64,000 nucleotides of DNA from JAQWRV01 sp045564915 (GTDB lineage Bacteria; Pseudomonadota; Alphaproteobacteria; Rhodospirillales; Rhodospirillaceae). This document shows positions 17,777 to 27,205 of the stretch, in pieces. The notes beneath the pieces are model-generated. The model saw only the letters and a program-made list of their open reading frames with translations, was not told the DNA's origin and did not search any database. The stretch's first letter is position 1; every line of letters begins with the position of its first letter. The position numbers were made by a program, and so were the translations under genes. The stretch lies in contig JBJLGL010000013.1 of the NCBI GenBank assembly GCA_045564915.1, positions 284,025 to 348,024 on the forward strand, written 5' to 3'.

Positions 17777-19453
17777 ATGTTTCAAAGTCTTCTTGTAATT
17801 GCTCTGATACAAATTAGCACCCCTGTAAATTCCGCTGACATAACTCCAATTCGGTTTGCTGATTCTAGTGACGTCGCCGGTATCGCTGATATGGCGGTAA
17901 ATAGTACCGGCCCAGCTTTTGCTGACTATGATAACGATGGCGATCTAGACATTTATATCCCCGCAGAAGCACTGACAGATAAAATAGATAATCGTCTGTG
18001 GGAGAATGACGGTTCCGGGCGGTTCAAGGATGTGGCATTTGAGCGTGGTGTAGATAATCATGGTAGTTTAAGCCGCGGCGCCGCATGGGGCGACTTTGAT
18101 AATGATGGTGATCAAGATCTTGCTGTATCTAATATGCCTCCTGGAGCACTCCGAGAGGAGCACATCCCGACGACGGTATACAAAAACCTCCTAGTGGAAA
18201 CTGGCATACCAGACTTTGAGAATATTACACAATCTGCTGGATTCATGAGGATTGGTAACAAAGAAGACCGCCAGATCGGTGGAATTGGTAACACTGGCGC
18301 CGGCTTAGCTTGGGGTGACTATGACAATGATGGTGATTTGGATTTATTCTGGAAGTGTGCGGATTATGACATCGAAAATGCACTATTTCGGAATAATGGT
18401 GATGACAGCTTTACAGATGTGACAGAAGAGTCAGGTGTTGCAATTCAAGGCAAAGTTCTTGAAGCCAATTCGCAAGGATCGCCAAATTGGACAGACGTAA
18501 ATAATGATGGTTGGATTGACCTACTCATCACTAATGAAGGTGACTCAAATGTCTTATTATTGAATAAGCAGGATGGAACATTCGAGGATATTACTAGGAA
18601 TCGTGGCGGTTCGAACGGATTTGCTTTTATTAATCCAGGCAATGCGAATGGCGCCTGCATTGGGGATATTGATAATGATGGTGACCTTGACTTCTACCTT
18701 CCCACTGCAGATCAAGCCAATCGCCTCATTGTCAGTAACTTAGCGGATACGCATGAGGTCAGCTTTAGCGATATTACATTAGAATCAGGGACAGGTGATC
18801 CTGGTGGAGCGCGTGGATGTACAATGGCTGATTTTGATAATGACGGTTATCTAGACATTTACGTCAATAATGGTGGCCTTTCCAACGTACTCATAAATGA
18901 TGTTATCAAGATAATGCCAATGTTTGTGCAATTTTATATAGCTTGGGAGCCCGCCTACAATAAATTATACCGCAACAATGGAGACACAACTTTCACAGAT
19001 GTAACGGTAGACTCTGGCGCGGAGGGATTTGGTATTGGAAGCGGTGTTGGAGCGTTTGATATTAACAACGATGGGTTTGCTGATATTCTTCTAACAAACC
19101 GCACATACTATAATAACGGAAAAAGGGTTAACATACCTCAGCAGAACCACTTGCTGATTAATCAGGCCAATAGTAATGCATGGATCAAGATCTCCTTAAC
19201 TGGTTCTATAAGTAATCGAAATGGTTATGGTGCTAAGGTTACCCTAACATCTGGCGGTCTAAGCCAAATCAGAGAACATACTAGCGCTCATGGATACAAT
19301 TCTACCAATGATCCTACTTTGCTTTTTGGGCTTGGTACTAATGAAAAAGTCAGTTCTATAATCGTGGAATGGCCTAGTGGCCTTGTCCAGAGGCTTGAGA
19401 ATATTAACGCCCGCCAAACCTTAAACATCCGAGAACCGACAGACATAGACTAA
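17777..19453 (+). CDS. Exported FG-GAP/VCBS repeat protein with ASPIC/UnbV C-terminal domain
   Basis: A 558-residue secreted protein (CRTAC1-like). The signal peptide is MFQSLLVIALIQISTPVNSA. Seven calcium-loop motifs of the form D-x-D/N-N-D-G are visible, among them DYDNDGDLDIY, DFDNDGDQDLA, DVNNDGWIDLL and DINNDGFADIL, predicting an extracellular beta-propeller. The end holds an ASPIC/UnbV domain: AWIKISLTGSISNRNGYGAKV, LLFGLGTNEKVSSIIVEWPSG. Such proteins are cell-surface or secreted and often mediate carbohydrate or protein contact. It sits inside the pseudaminic acid and glycan region, on the same strand as pseI, about 100 bases after the NUDIX-like gene, so it could be a surface protein linked with the glycan. 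No enzymatic role is assigned. Confidence 0.88.
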   Translation: MFQSLLVIALIQISTPVNSADITPIRFADSSDVAGIADMAVNSTGPAFADYDNDGDLDIYIPAEALTDKIDNRLWENDGSGRFKDVAFERGVDNHGSLSRGAAWGDFDNDGDQDLAVSNMPPGALREEHIPTTVYKNLLVETGIPDFENITQSAGFMRIGNKEDRQIGGIGNTGAGLAWGDYDNDGDLDLFWKCADYDIENALFRNNGDDSFTDVTEESGVAIQGKVLEANSQGSPNWTDVNNDGWIDLLITNEGDSNVLLLNKQDGTFEDITRNRGGSNGFAFINPGNANGACIGDIDNDGDLDFYLPTADQANRLIVSNLADTHEVSFSDITLESGTGDPGGARGCTMADFDNDGYLDIYVNNGGLSNVLINDVIKIMPMFVQFYIAWEPAYNKLYRNNGDTTFTDVTVDSGAEGFGIGSGVGAFDINNDGFADILLTNRTYYNNGKRVNIPQQNHLLINQANSNAWIKISLTGSISNRNGYGAKVTLTSGGLSQIREHTSAHGYNSTNDPTLLFGLGTNEKVSSIIVEWPSGLVQRLENINARQTLNIREPTDID

Positions 19454-19634
19454 AGCCATTTTCTAGAGATTTAATAAATACTTTAGTTCCAACCTAGCAA
19501 GTATAGGGTGCCATTCTTGTGGTTAAGTCACGGCAACTAGCTTCAAGTACTTGACCTCTGCGCCCTCGTCCAGGATAAGTGTCCACTAAGATATCAGACC
19601 TTTAAAGACTAGCCTTATTGAGTTCGAAAAGCAT

Positions 19635-20672
19635 ATGACCCAAACCATTCTTGTCACCGGCGGTGCCGGATTTATTGGTTCTAACTTTGTCCATTATACA
19701 TTGAAGAATCACCCAGATTTCAAGATCATAATCTTGGACGCACTAACATATGCGGGTTCAACAGATAACCTACCACCAGAGTCCTTAGTTGAGCATGATG
19801 ATCTAGTTTTATTCCGTTACGGTAACATAATGAACGCTGACCTTGTAGATGCGCTGATGAGTGAAAGTGACATGGTTGTTCATTTTGCAGCTGAAACACA
19901 TGTAACTCGTTCCATCTACGATAATCGAAACTTCTTTGAAACCGATGTGCTAGGAACTCAAACTCTGGTCAACTCAGCCCTACGGCATCGGGATCAAATC
20001 AAGAAATTTGTTCATATTTCGACGTCGGAAGTGTATGGGACCGCACTGTCAGAGAAAATTAATGAAGAGCACCCTTTGATGCCGATGAGTCCTTATGCTA
20101 GCGCTAAATGTGGGGCAGATAGGCTTATATACTCCTACTGGCAAACATACAAACTTCCCTTGGTAACAATTCGCCCTTTTAATATGTTCGGTCCACGTCA
20201 GCATCTAGAGAAGGTCATTCCGCGTTTCATTACAAGTACAATTTTAGAAGAACCACTTACCGTTCATGGCGATGGTTCAGCGGCAAGAGATTTTATGTTC
20301 GCTGATGACTTGTGCCGGGGTATTCATTTGGTACTTCACGCAGATACAAATGAGGTCTCCGGCGAAGTTTTCAATATGGCTAGTGGTACGCATAGATCTG
20401 TTAGGTCAATTGCGGAAGAGGTTCTAGACAAACTGGGTATGGATCGCAAACAAATCTGCTACATCGGCGATAGGCCGGGACAAGTGTTCCGTCATACTGG
20501 TGATTGGTCAAAGGCCCAGAGTATTCTTGGCTGGTCTCCAAGGGTATCTTGGCAAGATGGTCTTGATAAGACCATGCATTGGTATACCAGTAATCAAGAA
20601 TTCTGGAAAAAACAGCTATGGATGCGCTCAATTCCAATAATCACAGAATCCGGTAAAGTAGAACTCCACTAA
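19635..20672 (+). CDS. Nucleotide-sugar 4,6-dehydratase/epimerase (RmlB/LegB-like)
   Basis: An extended short-chain dehydrogenase of 345 residues acting on a nucleotide sugar. The NAD loop is TGGAGFIGSNF (8-18), DALTYAGSTDNLPP resembles RmlB, and the catalytic pair is Tyr154/Lys158 in YASAK. The RmlB motif T-D-E reads T-S-E here (130-132), so the general-acid Asp is Ser while Glu132 remains. T-S-E occurs in GDP-mannose dehydratases and in LegB-like enzymes. RPFNMFGPRQHLEKVIPRFI is close to LegB-type proteins. It is probably a dehydratase or epimerase supplying another sugar for the same glycan. The substrate cannot be fixed. The glycosyltransferase gene follows after 26 bases. Confidence 0.85.
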   Translation: MTQTILVTGGAGFIGSNFVHYTLKNHPDFKIIILDALTYAGSTDNLPPESLVEHDDLVLFRYGNIMNADLVDALMSESDMVVHFAAETHVTRSIYDNRNFFETDVLGTQTLVNSALRHRDQIKKFVHISTSEVYGTALSEKINEEHPLMPMSPYASAKCGADRLIYSYWQTYKLPLVTIRPFNMFGPRQHLEKVIPRFITSTILEEPLTVHGDGSAARDFMFADDLCRGIHLVLHADTNEVSGEVFNMASGTHRSVRSIAEEVLDKLGMDRKQICYIGDRPGQVFRHTGDWSKAQSILGWSPRVSWQDGLDKTMHWYTSNQEFWKKQLWMRSIPIITESGKVELH

Positions 20673-20698
20673 CTGGATACGCTTATTATTAGGGTAGA

Positions 20699-22765
20699 AT
20701 GACTTCAGGTGATCGGGACCTTCGAACCGCAAAGGCCATCAATACCAGGCCCTCCATAGATCAATTGCGGCAGGCTCTGCCAATTGTATCTCAATGGGAT
20801 ACTGCTGGTGCCACAATATTCGAAGCTGTGAGGTATATACGGCAGCTTACAAATACCGAAACACAGATTGAATTATTGGCACTAGCTGAATCCTGCTGTA
20901 TCCGGCTACTCGAGTCTGTAGGTACAGATGGAATTGCCCCGGAAATCTTATACCTCCCACCCCTAAAACAAGAAATAGTGGGGTTCACCACCAATAAAAG
21001 GTCATGGTCAACGCAGCTTGATGAAGTACTACTGAAACAAAAGAATACGACCTTCCAGTGGAGTAATGATCATCTCGTGGCTCTCATTAGCATTGAAGGG
21101 ATGATTCATACATCAAGCAAAGCATTGAGCCAATTCCTTGATGCTCTTGCCTCTGTCTCTCAATTGCATACGAGCAATGGTATCGATTTAGAAAGAATTG
21201 GGGGACAGTTATTCCACACAGCGTGGTTCGAGATAGATAGTGAAGAGATCCTAGATGGAATAAGCCGTTTAGCAAGAATGGCCGAACAGAATGATAAGCA
21301 GACGGCTTTTGTAATAATCAATCATACACTAAAGGCGTTCCATCTAATCGGTGCACCAATCTGGCTTGCCAAAGCCCTTGCCGATATTCTTGTATTTCCG
21401 TTTTTTCAGCGCTCACCGAAAACCTTAAATGAGGCAAACCTTATTTTAGGGCTTGAAACAATGATGTACACGCAATACCTAAAAAAGGTTGATACCAGAG
21501 CCCATTTTGAAAGTATGTACAAAGCTATTGCGCCAGCACTTGAAGAAAGCGGGAACATACTAAAGAAAAAATTATCCCCTGTTCCCCATCCAAGACGCAC
21601 AAAGCCAGCGAAGATCGCGTTTCTACTTCACTCACCTGCATACCTTGCACATGCACGTAATTACGTTACGTTTCTAGAAGGTATAAGCAAACTAGATAAA
21701 CCACTCATTGAGCCCATCACATACATAAATGGAAACTATGCAGATAATTCTACCGAACCTTTACCCAAAGCTATCTTAGAGCGTGGGTCAACGATTCGTT
21801 GGATTGATTACAGAAAAGGAGGCATATTAGACTATTTGACTACTATACGGGATCAGAGCGTTAGAGACGGGGTGCTAGCACTCGTTTTTATATCAACTCC
21901 AACTTACCTTATTACAAGCGCCAAAGCTCGCTTAGCTCCAAAAATCATATGGTGGGCGATGAAATACCATGCGCTCTCATGTGAAGATATTGATGGCTAC
22001 GTGACATACGGTTCCTTTGGTGAGGAACGTATTATTGACGGACGGACTTGGCGTTCAACCTTGCCCGCCTTAGACAATTTATTTGACCCTAATGCAAGCG
22101 AGAAAGTGCCTACGATTCGACGAGAATATACAGAAAAAGGTTATGACTGCCTTATCGCTTGTATGGGCAGGGAAGAGAAAATAAACCACCGCCCATATTT
22201 GAAAAGCATCCAAAACTTTCTAAAACATAATCCAAGAGCTTCTTTCTTGTGGACTGGGCGTTCGATACCACCGGAAGTTAGCAATATTATGAAGGAGTTA
22301 GGAATCACAGAACGATGTAAGTTCTTGGGTTGGGTTGATACTAGACTTTATGCACAGGTCATAGACATATATACTGATAGCTATCCATTTGCTTCCGGTT
22401 ACACAGCTTACGAAGCTATGGCAGCGGGTAAGCCTGTTGTCGTTCTGGAAACACCCGAAGCGCTCGAAACCTCATCAGCAACGATGATTCTCCCTATTCT
22501 GAACCGACAGGCCGGAACCCGGAAGGAGCAGGACCGCGCAATCGAAATATTTTCTGACGACGTTGGAGACCTTGCTTTTTCGCCCTTCGCTCCCAACGTC
22601 GAAGTTTACGAATCTAAGGTATCCAAACTCATGGATGATCAACTATTTAGAAAAAGAAGTGGCCAAGCCGGGCAATTATTCTTTAACGAATTCCTAGGTA
22701 ACAAAGAGCAAATGACAAAGAATATTTGCACACATTTTATTGACATTATAGATAGTAAAGAGTGA
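20699..22765 (+). CDS. Large GT-B fold glycosyltransferase (OGT/SPINDLY-like C-terminal domain)
   Basis: A 688-residue cytoplasmic protein. The first 300 residues are helical and unrecognised. From about residue 300, KIAFLLHSPAYLAHARNYVTF opens a GT-B type domain, and the C-terminal part has FLWTGRSIP, RCKFLGWVDTRLYAQVIDIYTD and SGYTAYEAMAAGKPVVVLETPE, the nucleotide-sugar site of GT4/GT41-type enzymes. This layout (helical N-terminal part plus OGT-like catalytic half) is typical of enzymes glycosylating proteins or building surface glycans. It is 26 bases from the dehydratase gene, with AGGG before the ATG. Donor and acceptor are unknown; CMP-pseudaminic acid is less likely because the fold suits UDP- or GDP-sugars. 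Confidence 0.8.
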   Translation: MTSGDRDLRTAKAINTRPSIDQLRQALPIVSQWDTAGATIFEAVRYIRQLTNTETQIELLALAESCCIRLLESVGTDGIAPEILYLPPLKQEIVGFTTNKRSWSTQLDEVLLKQKNTTFQWSNDHLVALISIEGMIHTSSKALSQFLDALASVSQLHTSNGIDLERIGGQLFHTAWFEIDSEEILDGISRLARMAEQNDKQTAFVIINHTLKAFHLIGAPIWLAKALADILVFPFFQRSPKTLNEANLILGLETMMYTQYLKKVDTRAHFESMYKAIAPALEESGNILKKKLSPVPHPRRTKPAKIAFLLHSPAYLAHARNYVTFLEGISKLDKPLIEPITYINGNYADNSTEPLPKAILERGSTIRWIDYRKGGILDYLTTIRDQSVRDGVLALVFISTPTYLITSAKARLAPKIIWWAMKYHALSCEDIDGYVTYGSFGEERIIDGRTWRSTLPALDNLFDPNASEKVPTIRREYTEKGYDCLIACMGREEKINHRPYLKSIQNFLKHNPRASFLWTGRSIPPEVSNIMKELGITERCKFLGWVDTRLYAQVIDIYTDSYPFASGYTAYEAMAAGKPVVVLETPEALETSSATMILPILNRQAGTRKEQDRAIEIFSDDVGDLAFSPFAPNVEVYESKVSKLMDDQLFRKRSGQAGQLFFNEFLGNKEQMTKNICTHFIDIIDSKE

Positions 22766-22847
22766 GTTGTTAAAACGCCAAAAACACTGCCCAATATGGG
22801 GCAACTCGGAAGTCAAAAAACCCTAGCTGACACTTATAGAGTATCAA

Positions 22848-23210
22848 ATGAGTCTAAAGATATTATCGCACCTATTTACAGGGCCCTACGATTTCGATAC
22901 CACCAAAGTTCGCGCTAACCAGGATCCAGTAATCTTTGCTATTATTTCCCGAGGTGGAAAACCATGGAATCCAGAATTCTCACTGATGGATATCGGTAAG
23001 TCAGGAGAAAAGGGTGTCGTTTTCAATGATCATCCACAGAGAAATGAATGGCTCTCCCTTTGTAAGGGTGATAGCGAAGCTTGCATCTATTTACTTTCTG
23101 TCAAGAAAGATCGGAAAGAGGATACAGACCCAAGGGACAAAATCATTCAGGAAATCAGACAATCATTGAAGCCACCGGGTGGTGCTATACCCATACACGG
23201 TATGATGTAA
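22848..23210 (+). CDS. Small conserved-looking hypothetical protein
   Basis: A 120-residue soluble protein with no signal or membrane helix. FTGPYDFDTTKVRANQDPVIFAIISRGGKPWNPEFSLMDIGKSGE suggests a compact alpha/beta domain; the strand-turn pattern and later YLLSVKKD faintly recall GIY-YIG-like small domains, but the catalytic residues are not clear enough to say so. It ends in GGAIPIHGMM. It is followed by a WbqC-family gene after 13 bases and preceded by the glycosyltransferase gene, so it is probably co-transcribed with the glycan genes. I do not recognise its function. Confidence 0.6.
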   Translation: MSLKILSHLFTGPYDFDTTKVRANQDPVIFAIISRGGKPWNPEFSLMDIGKSGEKGVVFNDHPQRNEWLSLCKGDSEACIYLLSVKKDRKEDTDPRDKIIQEIRQSLKPPGGAIPIHGMM

Positions 23211-23223
23211 GATTAATTATATT

Positions 23224-23922
23224 ATGACTACTGTCGCTGTTCTCCAACCGGGCTATTTACCCTGGCTCGGCTTTTTTGATCAAATGAATAGAGCAGATGT
23301 ATTCGTCTACTATGACGATGTTCAGTTTGATAAGCATGGTTGGCGCAACCGCAATCGAGTAAAGGGTCCGAATGGTCCCGTTTGGCTAACAGTTCCAGTC
23401 CTGCATAAAGGGCGTTCTAATCAACTTATTAAGGCCGTTGAAGTTAGGAATGAGCAGCCATGGAACATAAAACATGTCCGCACTATTAGGGAGCTGTATG
23501 CTAACGCTCCCTTTATAAAGAATTACATAGGTGATTTAGATTCAATTTTGGTAGAAACAAGGTCTTGCCTTGTAGATATTTGCTACAAAACGACGGATTA
23601 TTTCCGTGAATTGCTTAATATTGATACTCCGATCTATCGTTCATCTGAACTAGATATAAATGGCAAACGTTCGCAGCGCCTTGTGGAGCTATGTAAATAT
23701 TTTGGGGCGGACAAGTATCTTTCAGGAAACTCCGCAATGGCGTACCTTAATACAGAATATTTTGATGCGGCTGGAATTGAAGTTCAGTGGCAAAATTACA
23801 AACATCCTATTTATAATCAACAACACGGTCCTTTCTTATCCCACCTATCTATCGTTGATCTAATTATGAATCTAGGTCCTGATAGCCGAAACGTAATCTC
23901 TCAGATAAAGTTGTCCGACTAG
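23224..23922 (+). CDS. WbqC family protein
   Basis: A 232-residue protein of the WbqC-like family, found in O-antigen and other surface polysaccharide clusters; a role in amino-sugar or acyl modification has been suggested but is not established. The signature N-terminus is VAVLQPGYLPWLGFFDQMNRADVF, then YDDVQFDKHGWRNRNRVKGPNG and WLTVPV. The middle has LCKYFGADKYLSGNSA and the end QWQNYKHPIYNQQHGPF followed by SIVDLIMNLG, all consistent with a complete protein. It lies between the small hypothetical and a small coiled-coil gene, with short gaps, on the glycan-operon strand. Confidence 0.88.
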   Translation: MTTVAVLQPGYLPWLGFFDQMNRADVFVYYDDVQFDKHGWRNRNRVKGPNGPVWLTVPVLHKGRSNQLIKAVEVRNEQPWNIKHVRTIRELYANAPFIKNYIGDLDSILVETRSCLVDICYKTTDYFRELLNIDTPIYRSSELDINGKRSQRLVELCKYFGADKYLSGNSAMAYLNTEYFDAAGIEVQWQNYKHPIYNQQHGPFLSHLSIVDLIMNLGPDSRNVISQIKLSD

Positions 23923-23930
23923 GAAAAATA

Positions 23931-24194
23931 ATGCCAGAAAAAAAGCCAAGAAAACGATCAGAAAGCCTAGCAATCGAGAATGTCAAACGCATAGCAGATG
24001 TGTTGCGTTCAGAACGCAATGATTCATTGGCTCTCGCGCAGCTCAAACGTCAGGAATCTGATACCCTCCGTGAACAGCTATTGCGGACAAAGTCTGTCCT
24101 TAATCAAATTAAATCTTCTCTAGATGGTGAAGTTCTGGATCAAGCAGAAAAGTGCCTAAACGAAATCGACGAAACATTATCGAATAGCAACTAA
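23931..24194 (+). CDS. Small coiled-coil hypothetical protein
   Basis: An 87-residue charged protein starting eight bases after the WbqC stop, with AGGA spaced about seven bases before the ATG. The basic start MPEKKPRKRSE is followed by a helix-rich region with heptad-like Leu/Ile spacing (VKRIADVLRSERNDSLALAQLKRQ, LREQLLRTKSVLNQIKSSL), so it is probably a coiled coil. Its stop converges on the asparagine synthase stop ten bases away. It has no recognisable domain. Operon position suggests an accessory role in the glycan cluster, as inference. Confidence 0.6.
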   Translation: MPEKKPRKRSESLAIENVKRIADVLRSERNDSLALAQLKRQESDTLREQLLRTKSVLNQIKSSLDGEVLDQAEKCLNEIDETLSNSN

Positions 24195-24203
24195 ATACTA
24201 ATC

Positions 24204-26063
24204 TTATCTCTCAATATATGCATCCCACCAAAGCTGTAAATTGAGTAAATTCCAGACCCTATTTCCATAGTTCTCCCTGCCAGTGTAATGCGCATCAAGT
24301 ATCTCCTTAATCGCATTTCGCTTAAATAAACCATGGCGACTGAGCCGCGTTTCACTGAGGGTATCCATGACGTAGGGCTTCAGATTTTCCAATAACCAGT
24401 GGTTAATTGGCATCAGAAAGCCCTCTTTTGGACGGTCTAGAATACCGTCAGGAATCAGTCCGCGCACGGATTCCTTAAGCACATGCTTAACTCGGCCATT
24501 CTTAATTTTCATTGCGCCAGGTAATGACGCTGCAAACTCAACTAGAGTATGATCCAAGAAAGGTGGTCTTACCTCTACCGAATGCGCCATCGAAAGTCGG
24601 TCAACGAAAGCAAGAACTTGGTCAGGCAACAAAGTTTCAAAATCAGCATGCAAAGCACGGTTGGTTGCATCACTTCCTATAAATTGACGGTCAACTTCAC
24701 GTAAAAGGCCGGCCGTAGAAGTGCCATCGATCAATTTGATCATTTCTTCAGAGTATAGTTTATAATTTTCAGCATCATCAGAAATATATAATCCCATACG
24801 CTGATCAGCATAATCACCCCTGTCTATAATAGCGTCTAAGTCTCTACCACCCTCCATCCATTCCTGATAAGCCACCTCATTCTCGCTAGACGGAATCCGA
24901 GTTGATGTCCGAGACTGCTTCCGTAAAGCTAAAGGTTGGGCTATTCGATGTGCCAGATAGCTGGCAAAGAGCTCGTCAGCACCATCCCCTGACAAGCATA
25001 CCTTAACATGTTTCGCAATGAGTTCGGTGAGGAAGAAAGTGGAAATAACTCCTGAATACGGCTCATCAAATGCGCATGTAATTTCATTAATGCGCCTAGG
25101 CACATCTTCAAAGCGAACCGGAAATTCATGATGATCTGTCTTGTATCTATTTGACACTTTAAGAGCATACGCTTGGTCCTTATCCTTTTTCTCAAATCTA
25201 TCATCGTAAACTAGGGTAAAGGTTTTTATAGGCTGATCTGTTTTTTGCGCCATTAAGGCAACAATACTAGAACTATCTACCCCACCAGATAGATAGGCAC
25301 CAAAGGGAACATCAGATCGCATATGCATAGCCACACTGTCTTCAAGCAAAGCTCTGACCACATCAATCGCTTCTTGCTCATCTCCAGAGAACGGCTGTCC
25401 AAAGTCAAGTTTCCACCATCGCTTTAGTTCAATGCGACCATGGGCGAAGGTTAATCGCTGACCGGGTGATAGTTGGCGAATCTGTTTAAAAGCCGACATA
25501 GGCACAGGTATATTCTTAAGTGAAAGGTAATGATGTAAAGCCGCAAAATCTGGATCACGTGAGACAAGCGGATGGGCAAGCAAGGCTTTAACCTCGGAAC
25601 CAAAGACTAATCCGCCATTCACCTGTGCATAGTACAAAGGCTTGATACCAACGCGGTCACGCAACAGAATCAGCTTTTCGGCCGCGCTATCCCAAAGAGC
25701 GATGGAGAACATACCGCGTAATTTATGAGAGAATTCGACACCATATTTTTGGTAAAGCGGAAGGATAACCTCAGTATCTGAGTGGTCTGTTTGGAAATGG
25801 AAGCCTTCCGCCTCTAGTTCAACTCTAAGCTCAGGTGCGTTATATATTTCCCCGTTAAAAACAATAACTTGTGATCCATCAGAGCTGGTTATGGGTTGTT
25901 GGCCGGTCTCTACATCAATGATGGCAAGGCGCCGCATACCTAATGCTACATCGTTTAGAACCCAGTAACCACAATCGTCAGGACCCCGATGGCGCAAAGA
26001 ATCTACCATACGTTCAAGGTCAATACGTGTGCCCGACCCAACAAATCCTGCGATGCCACACAT
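24204..26063 (-). CDS. asnB: Asparagine synthase (glutamine-hydrolysing), AsnB family
   Basis: A two-domain amidotransferase of 619 residues. The N-terminal Ntn glutaminase begins MCGIAGFVG, with Cys2 as nucleophile, and continues with LRHRGPDDCGYW and VIVFNGEIYN. The C-terminal synthetase has the ATP pyrophosphatase loop SGGVDSSSIVAL and CLSGDGADELF. In surface-polysaccharide regions such enzymes may amidate sugar carboxylates or supply asparagine; the sequence alone does not separate these. RVKHVLKESVRGLIPDGIL and RPKEGFLMPINHWL near the end are normal for the family. It is on the minus strand with the two radical SAM genes upstream, forming a probable operon in the order radical SAM, radical SAM, asnB. 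Confidence 0.92.
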   Translation of the reverse strand: MCGIAGFVGSGTRIDLERMVDSLRHRGPDDCGYWVLNDVALGMRRLAIIDVETGQQPITSSDGSQVIVFNGEIYNAPELRVELEAEGFHFQTDHSDTEVILPLYQKYGVEFSHKLRGMFSIALWDSAAEKLILLRDRVGIKPLYYAQVNGGLVFGSEVKALLAHPLVSRDPDFAALHHYLSLKNIPVPMSAFKQIRQLSPGQRLTFAHGRIELKRWWKLDFGQPFSGDEQEAIDVVRALLEDSVAMHMRSDVPFGAYLSGGVDSSSIVALMAQKTDQPIKTFTLVYDDRFEKKDKDQAYALKVSNRYKTDHHEFPVRFEDVPRRINEITCAFDEPYSGVISTFFLTELIAKHVKVCLSGDGADELFASYLAHRIAQPLALRKQSRTSTRIPSSENEVAYQEWMEGGRDLDAIIDRGDYADQRMGLYISDDAENYKLYSEEMIKLIDGTSTAGLLREVDRQFIGSDATNRALHADFETLLPDQVLAFVDRLSMAHSVEVRPPFLDHTLVEFAASLPGAMKIKNGRVKHVLKESVRGLIPDGILDRPKEGFLMPINHWLLENLKPYVMDTLSETRLSRHGLFKRNAIKEILDAHYTGRENYGNRVWNLLNLQLWWDAYIER

Positions 26064-26131
26064 GCCTGACTTTCAATTTATCAATAGGATTATCGACTGA
26101 GTGAGTGATGGTTTAATTTGCTGTGAGCGAG

Positions 26132-27169
26132 TTATTGTTGCTCTGGTGCTTGGAAATCATCGTGTTCACCGAGTACATCAAATTTTCTAGCTCTCACTTC
26201 TTCAGCATTCTTGACAACTTTCCAATAATTGTGCTGCCAGGAGCGGTACTTCCAGTCAGGGCAACCAGAACAGAGTGGTATATCTTTCCCGTTTCCAGTC
26301 AAATGTTTATTGCGATAAAACTCAAAGCCTTCGCCATGCCAAATATCACTGATTGACTCAGCGGTAACGTTACCCATGCTAGTATTTGCTGAAATGTCAT
26401 AACCACAAACCATAACATTACCACGAGAATCTATATTTAACCTTTCGAAAATGAATGGACAGGGCACCTCATCAGTATTGAGATAAGCAATCGGATCAGC
26501 CGATTTATCTGCCGTAAGGGTAGTGTTTACGCCCCATGTCAAATACTTCCGTTTGATCATGTAATCGATTCCGATCTTGTCAACCCAAAACCGCTCGACT
26601 TCATCAACATCTACGCCATCCTGATTAACGCACGATGCCACAATTTTTGACGTAGAACCAATTTCTTCACGCAGCTCGAGCATACGCTTAACATTTGCAA
26701 CCAGAGTACTCCAATCCAATCCCTTCCGGACTACGGAATATGTCTCCTCGTCACAGGAATCGACAGAGAACTCGATCATATCAACGCCAGCTTCAAGAAG
26801 AGCACGTGAATTTTCTTCATCGAATAGCGACCCATTCGTTATAAGGCCGATCTTACACCCAATACTTTTGGCATACACAAGAAGCTCTGTACCTTGGGGA
26901 TGCAACATAGGCTCACCCCCCCCTGAAATCCTTAGATAGGCACCATGTGGGCCAGATTCATTAGCAATACGTTTGAATATTGACTCCGACATATAAGGAG
27001 CATCCCGATACTCTTTACGAATTTGTGAATTTGTATAGGGGCAGTGTGGGCATAGGGCATTACATGGATAAACAAAAGATAGCACAAGCATCATAGGAAA
27101 CTGTGATGCCTCTGGCCGCAATCCATATTCTTCTTGAGTGTGCTCTTTAGTCTTAGGAGAACCATCCAT
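26132..27169 (-). CDS. Radical SAM/SPASM protein (1)
   Basis: A 345-residue radical SAM enzyme. The [4Fe-4S] motif is C36-N-A-L-C40-P-H-C43, followed by the SAM-binding glycine strand LRISGGGEPMLHP and GLITNGSLFD. A C-terminal SPASM-like segment carries further cysteines: EVPCPFIFERLNIDSRGNVMVCGYD and LCSGCPDW. SPASM enzymes modify peptides, proteins or small substrates using extra iron-sulphur clusters. No precursor peptide gene is apparent nearby, so a role in modifying a glycan or sugar is more likely; this is inference. It lies 36 bases downstream of a second radical SAM gene of similar layout. Confidence 0.88.
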   Translation of the reverse strand: MDGSPKTKEHTQEEYGLRPEASQFPMMLVLSFVYPCNALCPHCPYTNSQIRKEYRDAPYMSESIFKRIANESGPHGAYLRISGGGEPMLHPQGTELLVYAKSIGCKIGLITNGSLFDEENSRALLEAGVDMIEFSVDSCDEETYSVVRKGLDWSTLVANVKRMLELREEIGSTSKIVASCVNQDGVDVDEVERFWVDKIGIDYMIKRKYLTWGVNTTLTADKSADPIAYLNTDEVPCPFIFERLNIDSRGNVMVCGYDISANTSMGNVTAESISDIWHGEGFEFYRNKHLTGNGKDIPLCSGCPDWKYRSWQHNYWKVVKNAEEVRARKFDVLGEHDDFQAPEQQ

Positions 27170-27205
27170 ACGGTTTCCAATACTCCACTTAAGCCTAGTC
27201 TGCAG

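Noticed and set aside
26123..26356. A 77-residue plus-strand gene over the end of radical SAM gene 1
   Set aside because: It is antisense to the conserved SPASM Cys region and shows no ribosome site or family match.
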